A stretch of 64,000 bases of DNA, taken from assembly GCF_023062595.1 (NCBI RefSeq), contig NZ_JALLAN010000014.1, positions 94,647 to 158,646 on the forward strand. Reading direction: 5' to 3'. The notes beneath the pieces are model-generated. The model was not told where the DNA came from. It was given only the letters and a program-made list of their open reading frames with translations, and searched no databases. The stretch comes from Arthrobacter rhizosphaerae (GTDB lineage Bacteria; Actinomycetota; Actinomycetes; Actinomycetales; Micrococcaceae). Shown piece after piece: positions 8,167 through 17,110 of this stretch; positions within the stretch are counted from its first letter, which is position 1; each line of letters opens with the position of its first letter. The translations under genes and the position numbers were made by a program.

Positions 8167-9690
8167 TCAGTCCTGGAAGTACTCGATCCTGGCGCCGAGG
8201 GTGTTGAGGCGTTCTGCGAGGTCTTCGTAGCCGCGCTCGATGACGTAGATATTGCGGAGCTCCGAGACGCCCCGGGCAGCCAGCATCGCGAGCAGGAGGC
8301 AAGCAGCCGGACGGAGTGCAGGCGGGCATCCGACTTCAGCAGCGCGCCATTTGGTGGGGCCGTTGACGTAGATCCGGTGGGGATCCAACAACTGAATCTG
8401 CGCACCGAGTTTGTTCAGTTCGGTCAGGTAGATGGCACGGTTCTCGTAGACCCAGTCGTGGATCATCGTCTGCCCCTCCGCGTTCGCGGCTATGACGGCA
8501 AAGAACGGCAGATTGTCGATGTTCAGGCCAGGGAAAGGCATGGGATGGATTTTGTCCTGGGGAGCATGCAGCTCTGATGGCTTGGTGGTGACATCAACCA
8601 GTCGTGTGCGTCCGTTGCGGGCAAAGTACTCACCGGAAACCTCCAGCTCCTGGCCCATCTGCCCGAGCGTGGCCAGCTCGATCTCCATGAACTCGATGGG
8701 AACCCGACGGACTGTCACTTCAGAATTGGTAACGATGCCGGCTGTAATGAGGCTCATGGCCTCGATCGGGTCTTCTGACGGGAAATATTCGACGTCGGCG
8801 TCTATGGAGGGTTGACCGGTGATCTTCAGGGTGGTGGTACCCACACCCTCAATCTCCACGCCCAGCATCTCGAGGTAGAAGCAGAGATCCTGGACCATGT
8901 AGTTGGGGCTGGCGTTACGAATGACGGTGGTGCCACGACGATGTGCTGCCGCCATGATGGCGTTTTCGGTGACGGTGTCGCCGCGTTCGCTGAGCACAAA
9001 CGAGCGGTCCTCATCATCCGACTGAGGCGCCTGAACGGCGTAAAACCCTGCGCTTGCCTCCACTGACAGGCCGAATTGCCGCAGGGCCTGCATGTGCGGT
9101 TCCACTGTGCGCGTGCCCAGATCGCAACCCCCGGCGTAGGGGAGCTGATACTCTGCCGATTCATCCAGCAACGGGCCCAGCAGCATGATGACGCTGCGCG
9201 TGCGGCGGGCGGCCTCGACGTCCATTGAGCCCAGATCCAGAACTGCCGGCCTGCGGATCTGCAGATCGGTGTCGTTGAGCCATGTACATTCGACGCCGAT
9301 GCTGGTGAGGACTTCCACAATCCTGTTGACTTCCTCGATCCTGGCCAGTCTGCGGAGAGTGGTTGTCCCCCTGTTGATAAGGCTGGCACAGAGAAGCGCG
9401 ACGCCGGCGTTCTTGCTGCTGTTTACGTCCACCGAGCCGGAGAGCGTAAGTCCACCCTCCACCCGGAGATGGGTCATCTGTGGCCGGCCGACCTTCACGA
9501 TGGCATGACCGAAGATGGTTTCCAGCCGCTGAATCATTTTGAGGCTCAGATTCTGCTTGCCCTGTTCCATCCGGGCTATGGCACTCTGGCTTGTTCCAAG
9601 CTCTGCGGCAAGCTGACCCTGGGTCCAGCCCTTCTCCGTCCGAGCATCGCGAAGCATGGCACCGACGGATTCCGCAGTTTCTTGAGTCAT
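8167..9690 (-). CDS. MurA-like enolpyruvyl transferase with N-terminal XRE helix-turn-helix
   Basis: A fusion of 507 residues from ATG 9690. Residues ~8-62 form an XRE/Cro helix-turn-helix (GWTQGQLAAELGTSQSAIAR). From ~72 on the protein is a UDP-GlcNAc 1-carboxyvinyltransferase-like two-lobed fold. Catalytic landmarks of MurA are retained: K93-N94 in SSKNAGV, and Cys189 with Arg193 in AGGCDLGTRTV, aligning with the E. coli Cys115/Arg120 loop. It may therefore be active, or be an enzyme-derived sensor controlling transcription. An imperfect dyad (ATGAGTTCTCAA, 9709-9720) upstream could be its own operator. Role of the fusion: unknown. Confidence 0.87.
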   Translation of the reverse strand: MTQETAESVGAMLRDARTEKGWTQGQLAAELGTSQSAIARMEQGKQNLSLKMIQRLETIFGHAIVKVGRPQMTHLRVEGGLTLSGSVDVNSSKNAGVALLCASLINRGTTTLRRLARIEEVNRIVEVLTSIGVECTWLNDTDLQIRRPAVLDLGSMDVEAARRTRSVIMLLGPLLDESAEYQLPYAGGCDLGTRTVEPHMQALRQFGLSVEASAGFYAVQAPQSDDEDRSFVLSERGDTVTENAIMAAAHRRGTTVIRNASPNYMVQDLCFYLEMLGVEIEGVGTTTLKITGQPSIDADVEYFPSEDPIEAMSLITAGIVTNSEVTVRRVPIEFMEIELATLGQMGQELEVSGEYFARNGRTRLVDVTTKPSELHAPQDKIHPMPFPGLNIDNLPFFAVIAANAEGQTMIHDWVYENRAIYLTELNKLGAQIQLLDPHRIYVNGPTKWRAAEVGCPPALRPAACLLLAMLAARGVSELRNIYVIERGYEDLAERLNTLGARIEYFQD

Positions 9691-9932
9691 AGCAAGAATA
9701 TACCATTTATGAGTTCTCAAGTCCCTAAAAATGACTGATTCTGCGAGCAATCACACATTCTTACCCGTCTGGTGCGATACTGCTCCAGGCGATCTGGGCT
9801 TGACCGGCCTCGCCCCGCACAAGCGTTGCTGGCCCGGGCCGTTCCTGCGGGTCCCGGCCGCCCGTGTTGGCGAGGGCCGCCAGAGAAACCGTCCCCGCGG
9901 CCAGGCCGTTCCCGCGCGCTAACCGAAACGCC

Positions 9933-10733
9933 TCAGCCTGTTGCGGCCCACACCAGGTTCCACGTTCCTGCACCGATTGCCGCAGCCACGGCGGCAGCTG
10001 CGATCAGCGTGCCGCCCACGAGCACCCAGATGTCCAGCGGGCTGTACGTGGATTCGCGCGCCCACGTCCGTTGGGCTCCACCGAACCCGCGTGCCTCCAT
10101 GGTGACGGCGAGCCTTGAAGCGCGCCGAATGGCCTGCACCAGGAGCCCGAAACTCTGGCCCAGGGTGGCCCGGATCCTCTGCAAAGGGGTTCCGCGGGAA
10201 CCGACTCCACGGGCACGGCGTGCCATCCCGATGGTTTGCCATTCCTCCGCCATGAGCCCTACAAGGCGCATCGCAGCCAGGGTTCCCAGGACGAAGCGGT
10301 GTGGCAGTTTCGCCTTTTGAGCCAGGGCGTCGGCAAGGTCAGTGGGGTCGGTGCAGCTCATCAGCAGCACCGCCGGCAGCGCAATGGCCAGCCCCCGGAG
10401 CATGAATCCCAGCCCCAGTTCGAGGGAACCTGAGCTGATGGACCAGATGCCGACGTCGAGCAGTATCGTGCCGGTGTCCGGAGCCAGAATGGCGGTACTC
10501 CAGCCGCCCAGGGCAGCGGCAAGGATCAGGGGCCAGCCGCGTTGCCACAGGAGTAAGGGAGTCAGACCGGCCAGCGGAAAGAGCAGCAGCTCGAACCCCA
10601 GCGCCACAGTTGCGGAGACCCAGTCGATGGACAACGCCAGGACGAGCGTGATGAGGAAGACGGCCACAAACTTGGTCAGCGGGTTGGCGCGGCTCAGGAG
10701 CGATTCACCGCGCAGGGTCAAGGCTGCTCTCAT
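9933..10733 (-). CDS. ykoC: ECF transporter transmembrane (T) component
   Basis: A 266-residue CbiQ/EcfT membrane protein that couples two ATPase domains to the substrate-binding S protein. About five hydrophobic segments are visible, plus the Arg-rich coupling helices: AMRLVGLMAEEWQTIGMARRARG and a second with QAIRRASRLAVTMEARGF, typical of the two Ala-Arg-Gly motifs. It overlaps the ATPase gene by 4 bp. The TPP riboswitch that opens the operon points to thiamine or its HMP precursor as the cargo. Confidence 0.88.
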   Translation of the reverse strand: MRAALTLRGESLLSRANPLTKFVAVFLITLVLALSIDWVSATVALGFELLLFPLAGLTPLLLWQRGWPLILAAALGGWSTAILAPDTGTILLDVGIWSISSGSLELGLGFMLRGLAIALPAVLLMSCTDPTDLADALAQKAKLPHRFVLGTLAAMRLVGLMAEEWQTIGMARRARGVGSRGTPLQRIRATLGQSFGLLVQAIRRASRLAVTMEARGFGGAQRTWARESTYSPLDIWVLVGGTLIAAAAVAAAIGAGTWNLVWAATG

Positions 10734-12289
10734 GATGCCGCCATTTCGGGAGTTCCCAGGGCGAGTTCGGTGCCGCCAAGGACCGAGGAGAATTCCCGGT
10801 CGTGGGTCACGGAAACCACAGCCGCCCCGGCATCCAAAAGTTCGGAGAGGAAGGACGCGAGTTCAGCCCAGGTGTTGGCATCCTGGCCGAATGTAGGCTC
10901 ATCCAGCACCAGCACCTGCGGGTGGGCGGCCAAGACGGTGGCCACGGAGAGCCTCCGCTTTTCGCCGCCGGACAGTGTGTAGGGGTTGGCGTCCACAAGG
11001 GATGTGAGCCTGAGCCGCTCCAGGAGTTCGTCGACGCGTTCCTCGCCATGGCCCAGATGTTTGGGCCCGAACAGGAGCTCGTCCAGGACCCGTCCGGTGA
11101 CAAACTGGTGCTCGGGCTCTTGGAAGACCGTACCGATCCTGGAGATCAGCTGTTCGGCCTTCCAGGCGTAGGGGTCAATCCCGGCGCCGGCGCTGAGCTC
11201 AAGGGTGGCCGATACCGCACCGGCCACGGGCTTCAGCAGCCCGGCCAGCGTGAGCGCAAAGGTGGATTTTCCGGAGCCGTTGGGCCCGGTGACGGTGAGC
11301 GCTTCACCTGCCCGCACCTGCGCCGAGATACCGCTTTGCACCGGGGTGGGAGGAAGCGTCTTGAAGCCACGGCGTCGGGGCCGTTCACGCGAGACGGCAA
11401 GCTTTTCCGCGGCAAGGAGCAGCTGGCCGGGACCTGCGCTGCCGGGCGCCCGAGCAGCAGCGGAATTCCGTGGGCGCGTGGCCGGAACGTGACCAGGAAC
11501 CCAGACCCCTGCCCTGATCAGCATCTCTTTTGCCTGCTCCAGGACCTGGTCAGGGCTTCCGTCAATGAGCACCGCACTGTCATTGGAGGCTCCGGGCTGC
11601 AGCACCACGATGCGGTCCACGAGGTCTTTCCACACCGCAACACGGTGCTCCACAACCACCAGCGTTGCCCCGGTTTTCTCCAGGCAACGGCCCACGGCGT
11701 CGCGGACTTCCAGCACCCCGGCAGGATCGAGGTTGGCGGTGGGCTCATCCAACAGAATGATTCCGGGTCGCATCGCCAGGATGCCGGCGAGCGCCAGCCG
11801 CTGCTTTTGCCCGCCGGACAGGGCCGACGTCGGGTGGTCCAGAGGCAAGTGACCCAGCCCGACGTCGTCGAGCGCCTCATGCACACGGGCCCAGATCTCC
11901 GCCCGGGGCACCGCAAGGTTTTCGGCGCCGAAGGCGACGTCGTCGCCGAGCCGGGACAGGATCACCTGCGTTTCCGGATCCTGCTGCATAAGCCCGGCCC
12001 GCCCACGCTGAGCACGCGGAGGCTGGCCGTCAATGAGCAAGGAACCGGACTCGTCGGAGTCCCCGGCCTCGCCGTCGTCGTCGTTCGCGTCGCCGAGCAC
12101 CCCTGCAAGGGCGTGCAGGAGCGTGGATTTGCCGGCACCCGACGGGCCGAGCAGGAGCACCCGCTCCCCCGGGCGGATGTCCAGGTCAAGCCCTTGGACG
12201 GCGGGACGGGGCCTGCCGGCATGCCGCCAGGCCCAGCCTTGTGCCGTTACTCCAGCGGGACGGACGCCGCCGACGCGGTTCGGTGTCAT
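10730..12289 (-). CDS. ykoD: ECF transporter ATPase, two fused ABC domains
   Basis: A tandem ATPase of 519 residues replacing the usual EcfA1/EcfA2 pair. Domain 1 has Walker A GPSGAGKST (~residues 52-60), signature LSGGQKQRLALAG and Walker B IILLDEPTANLD. Domain 2 has Walker A GPNGSGKST, signature LSGGEKRRLSVAT and VLVLDEPTFGQD. Stop and start overlap with ykoE on one side and ykoC on the other, so the three subunits are translationally coupled. The two-domain form is known for YkoD-type HMP/thiamine transporters. Confidence 0.92.
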   Translation of the reverse strand: MTPNRVGGVRPAGVTAQGWAWRHAGRPRPAVQGLDLDIRPGERVLLLGPSGAGKSTLLHALAGVLGDANDDDGEAGDSDESGSLLIDGQPPRAQRGRAGLMQQDPETQVILSRLGDDVAFGAENLAVPRAEIWARVHEALDDVGLGHLPLDHPTSALSGGQKQRLALAGILAMRPGIILLDEPTANLDPAGVLEVRDAVGRCLEKTGATLVVVEHRVAVWKDLVDRIVVLQPGASNDSAVLIDGSPDQVLEQAKEMLIRAGVWVPGHVPATRPRNSAAARAPGSAGPGQLLLAAEKLAVSRERPRRRGFKTLPPTPVQSGISAQVRAGEALTVTGPNGSGKSTFALTLAGLLKPVAGAVSATLELSAGAGIDPYAWKAEQLISRIGTVFQEPEHQFVTGRVLDELLFGPKHLGHGEERVDELLERLRLTSLVDANPYTLSGGEKRRLSVATVLAAHPQVLVLDEPTFGQDANTWAELASFLSELLDAGAAVVSVTHDREFSSVLGGTELALGTPEMAAS

Positions 12290-12921
12290 CAGGAGAAGAC
12301 AGGCTCCGTCGCAGCCTTCCGGGAGGCGAAGGAGCTCAGAACTCCGGTCTTGGCAAGGCCGCGGGTGGCGATCCAGGACAGGGCCCCGGCAATGATGGCA
12401 CCCGAGATCGCAGTGAACAGGATATACGCGGCCTTGTCACCGGCAGCGTAGGCAATGTTCCAGCCCCACGGTGCGAAGGAATCGTTCAGGCCGCAGAAGA
12501 AGCCTGCACCGGCACCGGCCAGCAAAGCGACCGGCAGGTTGAACTTCTTGTACACGAAGGCCGCGAACACGAGTTCAGCGCCAAGCCCCTGCAGCAGGCC
12601 GGAAATCAGCACGGTGGTGCCGTACTGCGAGCCCATGAGGAGCTCGCCGGTGGCCGCAACGGTCTCGCAGAACAAGGCCGCGCCCGGCTTCCGGATGATG
12701 AGCATTCCCAGCACCGCCGGGATCATCCACCCACCGGCGTACAGTCCGGTCAGCGGCGGGTAAACGGCATTGAGCGGAGCCGTAATAACGTTGGCGCCCT
12801 GGGACCAGGCCCAGAAAATTACGCCACCGGCGACGGCTATCAAAGCCGCCACCACGATGTCCACAACGCGCCAGCTCTTTTTGCTGGTTGTGGGGGTCTG
12901 CTTTGCAGAAATTCCAGTCAT
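12289..12921 (-). CDS. ykoE: ECF transporter substrate-specific (S) component, thiamine-precursor type
   Basis: A 210-residue, mostly hydrophobic protein with about six membrane segments and the WSQGANVITAPLNAVYPPLTG stretch found in YkoE-like S components. These bind thiamine or hydroxymethylpyrimidine at the membrane. AGGAGG lies 7 nt before the ATG. It is the first gene behind the TPP riboswitch, which supports the substrate class. The exact ligand cannot be read from sequence. Confidence 0.85.
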   Translation of the reverse strand: MTGISAKQTPTTSKKSWRVVDIVVAALIAVAGGVIFWAWSQGANVITAPLNAVYPPLTGLYAGGWMIPAVLGMLIIRKPGAALFCETVAATGELLMGSQYGTTVLISGLLQGLGAELVFAAFVYKKFNLPVALLAGAGAGFFCGLNDSFAPWGWNIAYAAGDKAAYILFTAISGAIIAGALSWIATRGLAKTGVLSSFASRKAATEPVFS

Positions 12922-12999
12922 GTCTTCCTCCTGAGGAACAGGAGGGGAAAGTGCTCCCCGGCTGGAGCGGATTTGCGCCGCTTCTGCCGGACACTCTGA

Positions 13000-13131
13000 G
13001 AACTCGACTCCCTTGCGCCGGTACTAACCGGATCAGGTTCGAGGGTCTGCGGCTGTCCGCACTCTCAGCGCCCATCCATCGCACTACCGGAAAATCCCGG
13101 TGATGCCCGACGGCGGCGCTCCCCTGTCGTA
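13000..13131 (-). ncRNA. TPP riboswitch (THI element)
   Basis: Reading the minus strand, the order is ACAGGGGAGC, GCTGAGAGTGC (13059-13069), GACCCTCGAACCTGATCCGG, GTTAGTACCGGCGCAAGGGA. These are the hallmark conserved blocks of the thiamine pyrophosphate aptamer. It lies ~80 nt upstream of the ykoE start, where it would repress the transporter when TPP is abundant. No clear terminator is visible; sequestration of the AGGAGG ribosome site is the likely output. Confidence 0.95.
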
Positions 13132-13295
13132 ATCAATCTGCCCTTGTGGGCGTTGTCCAGTTTACACCTGGCGGTGCTTGGGATTTCTGTGGCGATGTCA
13201 CAATCGGCGGGGCAGGACTCGTGCCTTTCCGGAGCGCACGTTCCGGGCAGTCCGTACTGCCAGCACCTGACTCTTTTACCCTTTATGATCCTGGG

Positions 13296-14150
13296 ATGGG
13301 GGAAACAACACGCACGAAAGAAACACGAGGCGGCCGGCAGATCTATGTGGAGATCCTGGTGCGCTCGTCCATGGAAAACCTTTGGGAGCTGAGCCAGGAT
13401 CCGGCCCTCCATCCGCGCTGGGATCTCCGGTTCTCCAGGATCATCCCGACGGGCGTCGGCAGTGACGGTCACTTACAGTTCCGGTATGAATTCCAGCTGC
13501 CGTTTTACGCCATCACCGGAACCGGAACATCCCTGGGGCATAAAACGACAGCAAGCGGACAGGCCACATCGGTGCTCAAATTCTCCACCAGCAACCCTCT
13601 CTCACCGATCGGTCCCGGCTCCGGCTACTGGCGCTACATACCCGTGGATCAGGGCATCCGCTTTATCACCGGCTACAACTATGCTCCCGGCATGGGTGCC
13701 ATTGGCCGGAAGCTGGACGCTCGCTTCATCCGTCCCGGGCTTGGCTGGGCCACGGCGCTAAGCTTTGACCGGCTTCGCCTCTGGGCCGAGTCGGGCGTGG
13801 ATCCGGCCCAGAGCCGCAACGCCTGGTTCCTTGATGCGGCAGCGCGCGCCGCCGGCTTGGCCGGAGCGGCGGCGGTCCTTCGGCATGGTGTTGCGGCGCG
13901 CCCCCGGGCCGCTTCATTCCAGTATCCCGGTTCGTTGAAGGAACTCTCGGCAAGGGCTTCCACTACGGCACTTGGACTGAGCCTGGGCGCTTTGGCCCTG
14001 ATGCTGCCCTCTCATCCAACGGTGCCCAAGGCAAAACGCTGCCTCCGTCAGCCACTGGACAGGGATTCGGCGGAAGCTCCGGCGTCACTGAAGACGCTGC
14101 CTGATCCGGATCACGGGAACCAACGACGGTTTGTGGGTGCGCGAGCATGA
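13296..14150 (+). CDS. Conserved hypothetical protein, SRPBCC-like N-terminus
   Basis: 284 residues from ATG 13296; an earlier in-frame start would run through the region facing the TPP riboswitch and is unlikely. The first ~150 residues (YVEILVRSSMENLWELSQDP onward) resemble a START/SRPBCC ligand-binding domain. The second half has an Ala-rich helix, possibly membrane-associated, and a polar tail. It overlaps the DUF4166 gene by 4 bp. The two are probably cotranslated and functionally paired, but I cannot assign a function. Confidence 0.7.
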   Translation: MGETTRTKETRGGRQIYVEILVRSSMENLWELSQDPALHPRWDLRFSRIIPTGVGSDGHLQFRYEFQLPFYAITGTGTSLGHKTTASGQATSVLKFSTSNPLSPIGPGSGYWRYIPVDQGIRFITGYNYAPGMGAIGRKLDARFIRPGLGWATALSFDRLRLWAESGVDPAQSRNAWFLDAAARAAGLAGAAAVLRHGVAARPRAASFQYPGSLKELSARASTTALGLSLGALALMLPSHPTVPKAKRCLRQPLDRDSAEAPASLKTLPDPDHGNQRRFVGARA

Positions 14151-14830
14151 CCTCCATCTTCGCCTCCGCCCTGGGTGCGGATTTTCACCGCCTCCACCCG
14201 ATGCTGCAACGGCGGTTCGGCGTGGACCTCGACTCAGGCTATGCCTGCATCGGAAGCGGCATGTTTTCGGAAGTACGCCGCGGGGCGTGGTGGACCGTCC
14301 CTTTCCTTCGCTTCGGCGCTTTCCGGAACATCCTCTTTCCAGACCAGGGGAAGGACATCCCCTTCACCATCGAAAACTACCCCTACCTTGACGGGTTTGG
14401 ACGCCCGACTGTGACCTTCGTGCGGACCTTGACTGTGAAGCCGGGCAAGAAACGCCGCTTTGACGCCACCATGATTTACAGCGAAAAAACGGGCGGCATC
14501 GTGGACTACCTGGGGACGCACCAGCATCTGGCCACGGACCTGGACCTCGAAGTCCTTCCGGACGGTTCGCTTCACCTGCGATCCGCCGGCCAGCGATTCT
14601 ACGAAGGCAGGCTGGGCTTCACTTTTCCTGCTTTCCTGACGGGCACGGCTGACCTGTACGAAGGTTACGACGAGCAGCGCGGGGTGTTCACCATCCAGAT
14701 GCAGGTTCGGAACCCTGTCTTCGGGTTCCTGTTCGGTTACCGGGGCGAGTTCACGTGTGCCTTTCCGCCTGTGTCAGCGGAGGGGACGCCAGCCCACCTC
14801 AAGCCCGTCCGGGAGGAACGGCGGCAGTAG
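14147..14830 (+). CDS. DUF4166 domain protein
   Basis: A 227-residue soluble protein matching DUF4166. Conserved features include GADFHRLHPMLQRRFG at the start, YPYLDGFGRPTVTFVRT in the middle, and a FRGEFT-like YRGEFTCAF near the end. The function of the family is unknown; members often pair with SRPBCC or epimerase-like proteins. Translation is coupled to the preceding gene through an ATGA overlap. Confidence 0.75.
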   Translation: MTSIFASALGADFHRLHPMLQRRFGVDLDSGYACIGSGMFSEVRRGAWWTVPFLRFGAFRNILFPDQGKDIPFTIENYPYLDGFGRPTVTFVRTLTVKPGKKRRFDATMIYSEKTGGIVDYLGTHQHLATDLDLEVLPDGSLHLRSAGQRFYEGRLGFTFPAFLTGTADLYEGYDEQRGVFTIQMQVRNPVFGFLFGYRGEFTCAFPPVSAEGTPAHLKPVREERRQ

Positions 14831-14852
14831 CTGGCTCCCAGCGGGCTGGCTC

Positions 14853-15464
14853 CTAGCGGGCAGCGTCCTCACGGGCAGCATCCTCGACGACAGCAGCCTC
14901 ACGCGCTGCGGCTTCAAGCCGGGCACGGTGGGCCACCCACTCGTCGGGGCTGCGCACGGAGAGATTCGGATCACCCGGCCGCTGCCCTGCAGAGCCGTCA
15001 ATGAGTTCGCGGAGGATATCGGCGTGCCCCAGATGATGGGCGGTCTCCACGCACATGTGGACAAGTATCTGGTGAAGGGTCACCCGACGTCGTTCTTCCG
15101 GCCACCAGGGAACTTCGCCGGAGGCATCGAGCGGCAGCGCCGCGATGGTGGCGTCGGAATGCGCGGCAGCGAAACGGTGCAGCTCGGTGATCTCCCCGCG
15201 CGTTTCCTCAGGGGCTGCCCAGAGATCGGCATCGGGTTCCGCCTCATCGCTGAGCCACGGCAGGCTGCGTCCGCTGGGACGCCCGAACACCAGCCCGAAA
15301 TAGTCCAGTTCAACGCTTGCCACATGCTTGACCAGGCCCAGGAGGTTGGTACCCGTCGGCGTCATTGGCCTGCGGATATCGTATTCGCTCAAGCCGTCGA
15401 GCTTCCCCAGTAGGTTGGCCCTCCGCGTGCTCAGGTATTGGAGCAGTATCCCCTTATCGTCCAT
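14853..15464 (-). CDS. DinB-superfamily protein (DUF664)
   Basis: A four-helix-bundle DinB/YfiT-like protein of 203 residues. The metal-ligand histidines are likely in LGLVKHVASVELDYFG and HMCVETAHHLGHADI, a spacing typical of DUF664. Related enzymes include thiol transferases using mycothiol or bacillithiol, but the substrate is unknown. I use ATG 15464; a GTG at 15473 is equally possible. The C-terminus ends in a repetitive Ala/Glu-rich tail (EAAVVEDAAREDAAR) from imperfect DNA repeats and looks disordered. Confidence 0.8.
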   Translation of the reverse strand: MDDKGILLQYLSTRRANLLGKLDGLSEYDIRRPMTPTGTNLLGLVKHVASVELDYFGLVFGRPSGRSLPWLSDEAEPDADLWAAPEETRGEITELHRFAAAHSDATIAALPLDASGEVPWWPEERRRVTLHQILVHMCVETAHHLGHADILRELIDGSAGQRPGDPNLSVRSPDEWVAHRARLEAAAREAAVVEDAAREDAAR

Positions 15465-15586
15465 AGCGGGCACTATACCGCCACCCCCTGTACCGCCCTT
15501 GGCTGAACTCTCTCAACGATGCCGTTAGTCTAGGGGAAGCCCCGTCTCCTCCGGTTTTGCTGTTTCTACTGATAGGTGTTTTGGAA

Positions 15587-15850
15587 ATGACTTTTTTCAT
15601 CAAGTTGCTTGGTACGGGTATCAGCCTGCTGGCCGGTTATGCCGGCACCAAGGTGGTGGATGCGGCCTGGGAAAGGGTCACCGGCCGCAAGCCTCCCAAG
15701 GGCGACAAAGATGACGTGCCCACCACGCTCCGCACAGCATTGACCTTCGCACTGGTCTCCGCGTCCGTCAGTGCCATTATCCAGGTCCTCGCGAACCGCG
15801 GAACCCAGCGGGCCATCACTCGTTTCGCCAAGACCCAGGACATCGTTTAG
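15587..15850 (+). CDS. DUF4235 small membrane protein
   Basis: 87 residues. One N-terminal membrane segment (IKLLGTGISLLAGYAGTKVVD) is followed by a short basic loop (WERVTGRKPPKGD) and a second hydrophobic helix (ALTFALVSASVSAIIQVLA). This matches the actinobacterial DUF4235 family, whose function is unknown. ATG 15587 is preferred over an upstream TTG at 15557 because it gives the normal family start. Confidence 0.8.
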   Translation: MTFFIKLLGTGISLLAGYAGTKVVDAAWERVTGRKPPKGDKDDVPTTLRTALTFALVSASVSAIIQVLANRGTQRAITRFAKTQDIV

Positions 15851-15889
15851 CGGCTTCGGGAGGCTGGTTCAGCCGGGCGGGTTCACCGC

Positions 15890-16300
15890 TCAGGCGGAAT
15901 CGTCGTCGTCCTCTGCGTCGGAAGCTGCCGTGTCCTTGGCAGCCGCCTTCTGCACCACTGCTTCCAGCTCGTCGGTGCTAAGCAGCTCGCGGTGGAGGTG
16001 CTTGGTCCGGTAGCCTGCTCGGCCCACCATGTGCGCCGAGACCGGGACTGTGAGCAGTTGGAAGATCCAGGCAAGGAGCAGCACCGGCCATACCCACCAT
16101 GTGCGCAGCTGCAGCCCCACCGCGGCCAGCAGCAGAAAGAGTCCCAGCACCTGGGGTTTGGTGGCGGCGTGCATGCGGCTCATGAGGTCGGGGAAGCGCA
16201 GGAGCCCGATGGCAGCGCCGAGCGACATCGCGGCGCCCACCACCATGAAGACGGCCGAGACGGCGTCGATCACTGTGTCCAGAGTCGTATCAGGAGTCAC
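15890..16300 (-). CDS. mrpG: Mrp Na+/H+ antiporter subunit G
   Basis: Last gene of the antiporter operon. The GTG at 16300, overlapping the end of mrpF, gives a 136-residue protein of normal type with three membrane segments and the GLLRFPDLMSRMHAATKPQVLG family motif. An upstream ATG would add residues encoded inside mrpF. The C-terminal ~45 residues are hydrophilic and end in an acidic DAEDDDDSA tail, longer than in many MrpG proteins. Confidence 0.9.
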   Translation of the reverse strand: MTPDTTLDTVIDAVSAVFMVVGAAMSLGAAIGLLRFPDLMSRMHAATKPQVLGLFLLLAAVGLQLRTWWVWPVLLLAWIFQLLTVPVSAHMVGRAGYRTKHLHRELLSTDELEAVVQKAAAKDTAASDAEDDDDSA

Positions 16301-16568
16301 TCGGTTGCTCCCGCCGGTCGGCAACAAAACGGGCAACAGTGACTGATCCTATGAAGCCGATGACAGAGACGGCCACAACAAGCATCAGGTTGTTCAGGTG
16401 ACGGTTGACGGCCATGTCGATGCACAGCGCTGCTCCCAGGATGGCCAGCAGGACGTCCGCGGCAAGCACCCGGTCCAGGAGCGACGGGCCAACGGCAATG
16501 CGGACGATCGCCCCCGCCGCAGCAAGGGACAGGGTCGCCGCGGTTATCACCAGGACAAGCTGCATCAT
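16290..16568 (-). CDS. mrpF: Mrp Na+/H+ antiporter subunit F
   Basis: A 92-residue, three-helix membrane subunit. The RIAVGPSLLDRVLAADVLL motif is the MrpF/MnhF hallmark. It overlaps mrpE and mrpG by a few bases, indicating tight translational coupling. It is a small structural subunit of the hetero-oligomeric complex that exchanges Na+ (or other monovalent cations) for protons. Confidence 0.92.
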   Translation of the reverse strand: MMQLVLVITAATLSLAAAGAIVRIAVGPSLLDRVLAADVLLAILGAALCIDMAVNRHLNNLMLVVAVSVIGFIGSVTVARFVADRREQPSDS

Positions 16569-17110
16569 GCGTCAACCTCCTGTTTGAGTGCCGCGAGTTC
16601 TTCTTCTGTACCCATGATCCGGATGAGTCCGGCTTCCGCCTCGCGGACAGACCTGCGGAACTTTACGACGTCGTCGGGGTTCCGCACGTTCAGGGCGTGG
16701 ATATAGAGCGTGGAGGTGGACCTGTCCACCTCCACCACGAGCGAACCTGGGATCAGGGAGATGACGTGACCGGTAGCGGTCACCATAAGGTCAGAGTGGC
16801 TGCGCAGCGGGACGGCGACGACGGCGTTAGTCACCTTGGGGCCGCGGGCTACGGCCAGGTAGAAGACCTGGAAACTGGCGGCCGCCACCTTTACAAGGAA
16901 CTGCAGCGCAAACGGAATGGCCTGCAGAATGCTGAACCGGCCGCTCAATTCCACCGGGGGAAGGTAGAACATGCGGGCGACCAATACGGCCAGGACCGCG
17001 CCGAACAGCAGGTTTCCGGGGGTGAAGTTTTGCCACAGCGCACCCCAGACGAACACGAGCCAGACGAGCAGCGGCAATTCCTGCCGCAGCGACACCCGAC
17101 GGCGGCTCAT
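16565..17110 (-). CDS. mrpE: Mrp Na+/H+ antiporter subunit E
   Basis: 181 residues. N-terminal hydrophobic helices (LPLLVWLVFVWGALWQ, LLFGAVLAVLVARMF) are followed by the conserved cytoplasmic half containing ATGHVISLIPGSLVVEVD and LYIHALNV, typical MrpE motifs. It overlaps mrpD by 4 bp. The subunit is required for assembly or activity of the complex in characterised systems. Confidence 0.92.
   Translation of the reverse strand: MSRRRVSLRQELPLLVWLVFVWGALWQNFTPGNLLFGAVLAVLVARMFYLPPVELSGRFSILQAIPFALQFLVKVAAASFQVFYLAVARGPKVTNAVVAVPLRSHSDLMVTATGHVISLIPGSLVVEVDRSTSTLYIHALNVRNPDDVVKFRRSVREAEAGLIRIMGTEEELAALKQEVDA

Noticed and set aside
6878..8230. 450-codon open frame on the plus strand
   Set aside because: Lies opposite the YbdK ligase, which has clear family motifs; composition is typical of a shadow frame.
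10802..12451. 549-codon open frame on the plus strand
   Set aside because: Antisense to the fused ECF ATPase, whose two Walker A, signature and Walker B motifs are all on the minus strand.
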